Positions 6,963 through 7,638 of a stretch of 7,638 nt of DNA are shown here, piece after piece. The stretch comes from Lentisphaeria bacterium (GTDB taxonomy: Bacteria > Verrucomicrobiota > Lentisphaeria > Victivallales > UBA1829), in contig DPDG01000069.1 in the NCBI GenBank assembly GCA_003526375.1, forward strand, positions 948 to 8,585, read 5' to 3'. Below the pieces are notes generated by a model, which saw only the letters and a program-made list of their open reading frames with translations, had not been told where the DNA came from and searched no databases. How positions within the stretch are numbered: position 1 is the first letter of the stretch; every line of letters starts with the position of its first letter. The translations under genes and the position numbers were made by a program.

Positions 6963-7637
6963 TTATTCATTATACCAGAAATTATCGGCTTTGTAATTGG
7001 TTTCCTTTGGAACCTTCCGATAGTGTCTGCGTTCCACATGGCAATCCGCGAAGCTTATATTCATGGAATTGGAATGCGGGAATCCGGGTTTGCTGCCGGG
7101 ATATTCGACATTCCAGGGGGAGAGTCCGCCGGAAGTTTCCTGTGGGTCCGGTTCTCCGATGTGCATCAGCTGACTGGGATGACGAATCCGTGAGAGTTTT
7201 AATTTCCCGTTTTTTGCATTGTCTGCCATTCTCAATTGGTTATTCACGGCATAGGAATTGACAACCTTTTCTTTTCTGGGCGCCTTAGAAGGACAGGATA
7301 ATGTCTCGCGGTTGCCGTCTTGTTTGATGGATCCAAATGGCTGGGCGGAAGTGATTTTGCTGATGGAACCAATATACGGCGTTAACATGCCGTTGTCACC
7401 CTGACCGAAGATGAAAATTTTCAGGGGCTCTCCAGTTACCCACGGATTTGTGTTGGCCGCATAGTAGGGCGGCAAAGTATCTTTATTGTCACCGACATAC
7501 ATGGCAATGGCTTTGGCGACGCTGGAATAATTCGCCATGCAGTTGATTGCCCTGGCTTTTTCTCTTGCAACGTTCAATGCGGGAAGGAGCAGCCCCGCAA
7601 GAATTGCGATGATCGCGATTACGACGAGGAGCTCGAT
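6963..7637 (-). CDS. Prepilin-like protein, type II secretion/type IV pilin N-terminal helix, H-X9-D C-terminal motif (5' end missing)
   Basis: The frame is open up to the right edge, giving 224 residues; only the first residues are missing. It begins IELLVVIAIIAILAG, the hydrophobic helix after the prepilin peptidase site, with the conserved Glu at visible residue 2; the cleavage site itself is cut off. Next come LLLPALNVAREKARAINCMANYSSVAKAIAMYV, typical of the large PVC prepilin-like (DUF1559-related) group, a body with LSCPSKAPRKEK and LSRIRHPSQLMHIGEPD, and the C-terminal HSNSMNISFADCHVE, an H-X9-D motif where the usual following Gly is Cys. Such proteins sit in the membrane by the helix and expose a beta-rich globular part; their function in this phylum is unknown. 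The gene ends 27 bases before the DUF4838 gene, suggesting joint expression and a possible surface role in the same glycan system. TTG/ATG starts inside the frame are not real starts because the helix continues to the edge. Confidence 0.93.
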   Translation of the reverse strand: MELLVVIAIIAILAGLLLPALNVAREKARAINCMANYSSVAKAIAMYVGDNKDTLPPYYAANTNPWVTGEPLKIFIFGQGDNGMLTPYIGSISKITSAQPFGSIKQDGNRETLSCPSKAPRKEKVVNSYAVNNQLRMADNAKNGKLKLSRIRHPSQLMHIGEPDPQETSGGLSPWNVEYPGSKPGFPHSNSMNISFADCHVERRHYRKVPKETNYKADNFWYNE

Positions 7638-7638
7638 A

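Noticed and set aside
1..7638. CRISPR array, tRNA, rRNA or toxin-antitoxin genes
   Set aside because: No regularly spaced repeats, no cloverleaf or rRNA core sequences, and no small gene pair with the usual signs were seen on either strand.

Overview
The window looks like a piece of a PVC-superphylum genome, most likely Lentisphaerota (Victivallis-like, gut or anaerobic). This rests on the gene set: a prepilin-like protein with the N-terminal LIELLVVIAIIAIL helix and a C-terminal H-X9-D motif, a secreted DUF4838 protein, an SGNH hydrolase with a PVC-style N-terminal beta domain, and a DUF5107 protein. The taxonomic call is inference from family content; there is no rRNA or other marker.

Every convincing gene lies on the minus strand, so transcription runs from high to low coordinates. 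From right to left: a prepilin-like protein (6963-7637, N-terminus cut by the window edge); 27 bases later a secreted 968-residue DUF4838 glycan-active protein with two C-terminal carbohydrate-binding-type domains (4029-6935); a 114-base spacer holding a strong hairpin with a T-run on the plus strand (3980-4012) inside what may be a dispersed repeat; a cytoplasmic SGNH/GDSL esterase (2787-3914); and, 9 bases on, a cytoplasmic DUF5107/TPR protein (852-2777). Next come a 159-base stretch with no clear gene, a short open frame that may be the remains of a gene (540-692), and a truncated IS4-family insertion sequence whose DUF4372-type transposase (1-468) runs off the left edge.

The four central genes look like one transcription unit for glycan use. 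The prepilin-like and DUF4838 proteins would act outside the cytoplasmic membrane. The SGNH and DUF5107 proteins have no signal peptide and would act on imported material. No transporter or regulator is in the window, and the substrate cannot be read from the sequence. The IS at the left seems to have landed in or just after the next gene of the unit.
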